Shown piece by piece: positions 35,582 to 36,191 of a DNA stretch of 36,191 nucleotides. A program made the position numbers and the translations under genes. The stretch is taken from contig JAQURG010000035.1 of the NCBI GenBank assembly GCA_028715725.1, forward strand, positions 1 through 36,191. Direction: 5' to 3'. Origin of the DNA: Methylococcales bacterium. GTDB lineage: Bacteria > Pseudomonadota > Gammaproteobacteria > Methylococcales > Methylomonadaceae. Below the pieces are notes generated by a model that saw only the letters and a list, made by a program, of their open reading frames with translations, was not told the DNA's origin and searched no databases. Position 1 is the stretch's first letter. Every line of letters starts with the position of its first letter.

Positions 35582-36084
35582 ATGACGAAACGTTCATTAA
35601 TGCTCGCCGGAGGAGGCTCAAAAATCCCTTCAAGCCGGCATAATGCAGGTATGGCTCAATGAAGCAGGGATCTAATTCGATCACGGCGATGGTGTAAGCG
35701 CCGCATGCTTCAATCTCGCTATGTGGGCGCAGGGTATGAGCGGCAGGCAGATTGGCGACAACTGGCGCAACTACAACCGCTGACCGGAATTGACGTTAAT
35801 TGGTCCCAGTTCGTGCGGCTGATCCATGCCGTGCCGCTGATTAAACTCGACGCCTTCCGTAAGAAGGTCTTTCCGGGGTGGGGCTGCACTGCGTGAAGAT
35901 CTGCGCCAGTAATCGCGAGGCGACTTTTAACGTCTACAACTTTTCAAAGCATGAGTTGCGTCCCATGATCGCCCCTGAGATGAACGTGGACTTCCTTGTT
36001 GCCACCGCTTCGCTGCCAGTCTGGTTTCTGCCAGTACGCATCAATAATGATACCTACAGGACTTATTCCATTTCTACTTCATAG
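35582..36084 (+). pseudogene. Patatin-like phospholipase gene, disrupted
   Basis: Successive frames together rebuild the N-terminal half of a patatin-like protein. M-T-K-R-S-L-M-L-A-G-G-G-S-K (the oxyanion G-G-G) starts at 35582. A frame shift then leads to Q-A-G-I-M-Q-V-W-L-N-E-A-G-I, an in-frame TAA, then G-V-S-A-A-C-F-N-L-A-M-W-A-Q (nucleophile elbow; the G-x-S-x-G motif is degraded to G-V-S-A-A). Another shift gives D-V-N-W-S-Q-F-V-R-L and V-F-P-G-W-G. The last frame ends with P-E-M-N-V-D-F-L-V-A-T-A-S-L-P and the V-R-I-N-N-D-T-Y strand before a stop at 36084. The catalytic D-G motif that should follow is missing. At least two frame changes and one internal stop show the gene is dead. Bases 36085-36191 hold nothing I can identify. 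Confidence 0.8.
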
Positions 36085-36191
36085 ATGAAATAATAAGCCG
36101 TGCTTTATCATGGGAGCGGCGATGGCGAGAACGGCTAGCGGGAGTGAATTTCTGGAGCAAGGCAAGGCTTGTTTAGCAAAGGCGAAGACGG

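Noticed and set aside
35516-35790. Minus-strand open frames with coding-like composition, rejoined by a one-base shift
   Set aside because: They are antisense to the patatin-like pseudogene, whose plus-strand motifs (G-G-G near the start, elbow, C-terminal strand) fit a known family. The minus reading matches none.
1-36191. CRISPR array, intact IS element, prophage or tRNA genes
   Set aside because: I found no regularly spaced direct repeats, transposase frames with terminal repeats, phage structural genes or cloverleaf candidates by reading the sequence.

Overview
The window begins inside the 3' end of a 5S rRNA with its terminator, so it starts just downstream of an rRNA operon. It continues through about 36 kb of moderate-GC bacterial chromosome. 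The 5S tail resembles the gammaproteobacterial type. The protein families (IspG, Pit with its DUF47 partner, polyphosphate kinase 1, lipoproteins with Gram-negative style lipoboxes) fit a free-living Gram-negative gammaproteobacterium. A Methylococcales-like organism is possible, but that is inference and nothing here proves it. I saw no CRISPR array, intact insertion sequence or tRNA.

Layout. (1) 1-2.8 kb: the 5S end and terminator; a dense array of hairpins (439-559); a short SnoaL-like remnant; a rubredoxin/metallo-beta-lactamase-fold gene; a poorly coding stretch; a small lipoprotein. (2) 2.8-4.5 kb: the phosphate pair, DUF47/PhoU-like then Pit. (3) 4.8-21.2 kb: a long stretch entirely on the minus strand. 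In transcription order it holds TreZ and a glycogen-debranching-type amylo-1,6-glucosidase, which overlap; a glycosyltransferase fused to a UDP-galactopyranose-mutase-like flavoprotein; a GH2 beta-glycosidase; galT and galK, which overlap; a GH1-like glycosidase; a CYP152 fatty-acid peroxygenase; a short divergent cis-prenyltransferase; and galE. (4) 21.5-25.6 kb: a small membrane protein, an orphan ParA, a divergent catalase-superfamily protein and ispG. (5) 25.8-29.4 kb, minus strand: an SDR, a DUF4910/DUF2172 M28-like peptidase and a TylC3/NovU-type sugar C-methyltransferase. These families often occur in surface-sugar loci. (6) 29.4-31.1 kb: a decaying zone with a lipoprotein interrupted by an in-frame TGA and an ABC-transporter ATPase reduced to its two ends. 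(7) 31.1-35.3 kb, plus strand: a PLP enzyme of the ACC deaminase/D-cysteine desulfhydrase family, a methyltransferase-polyphosphate kinase fusion, and peptide deformylase, with a 4-nt overlap and a 2-nt gap. (8) 35.6 kb to the end: a patatin-like phospholipase pseudogene broken by several frameshifts and stops.

How the genes work together. GH2, GalK, GalT and GalE together could release galactose from a beta-galactoside and take it through the Leloir pathway to UDP-galactose and UDP-glucose. The fused mutase-like/glycosyltransferase protein sits directly upstream of GH2 in the same operon and could use UDP-galactose for a glycan. TreZ and the debranching enzyme act on alpha-glucans and point to glycogen/trehalose turnover, although TreY is not in the window. 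CYP152 and the short cis-prenyltransferase lie inside this sugar region and suggest a lipid component. That link is inference from position only.

The observations most worth checking are the glycosyltransferase-mutase fusion with its extra Cys-containing insert, the CYP152/cis-prenyltransferase neighbourhood, the methyltransferase-PPK fusion joined exactly at a run of seven A, and the hairpin array after the rRNA operon.
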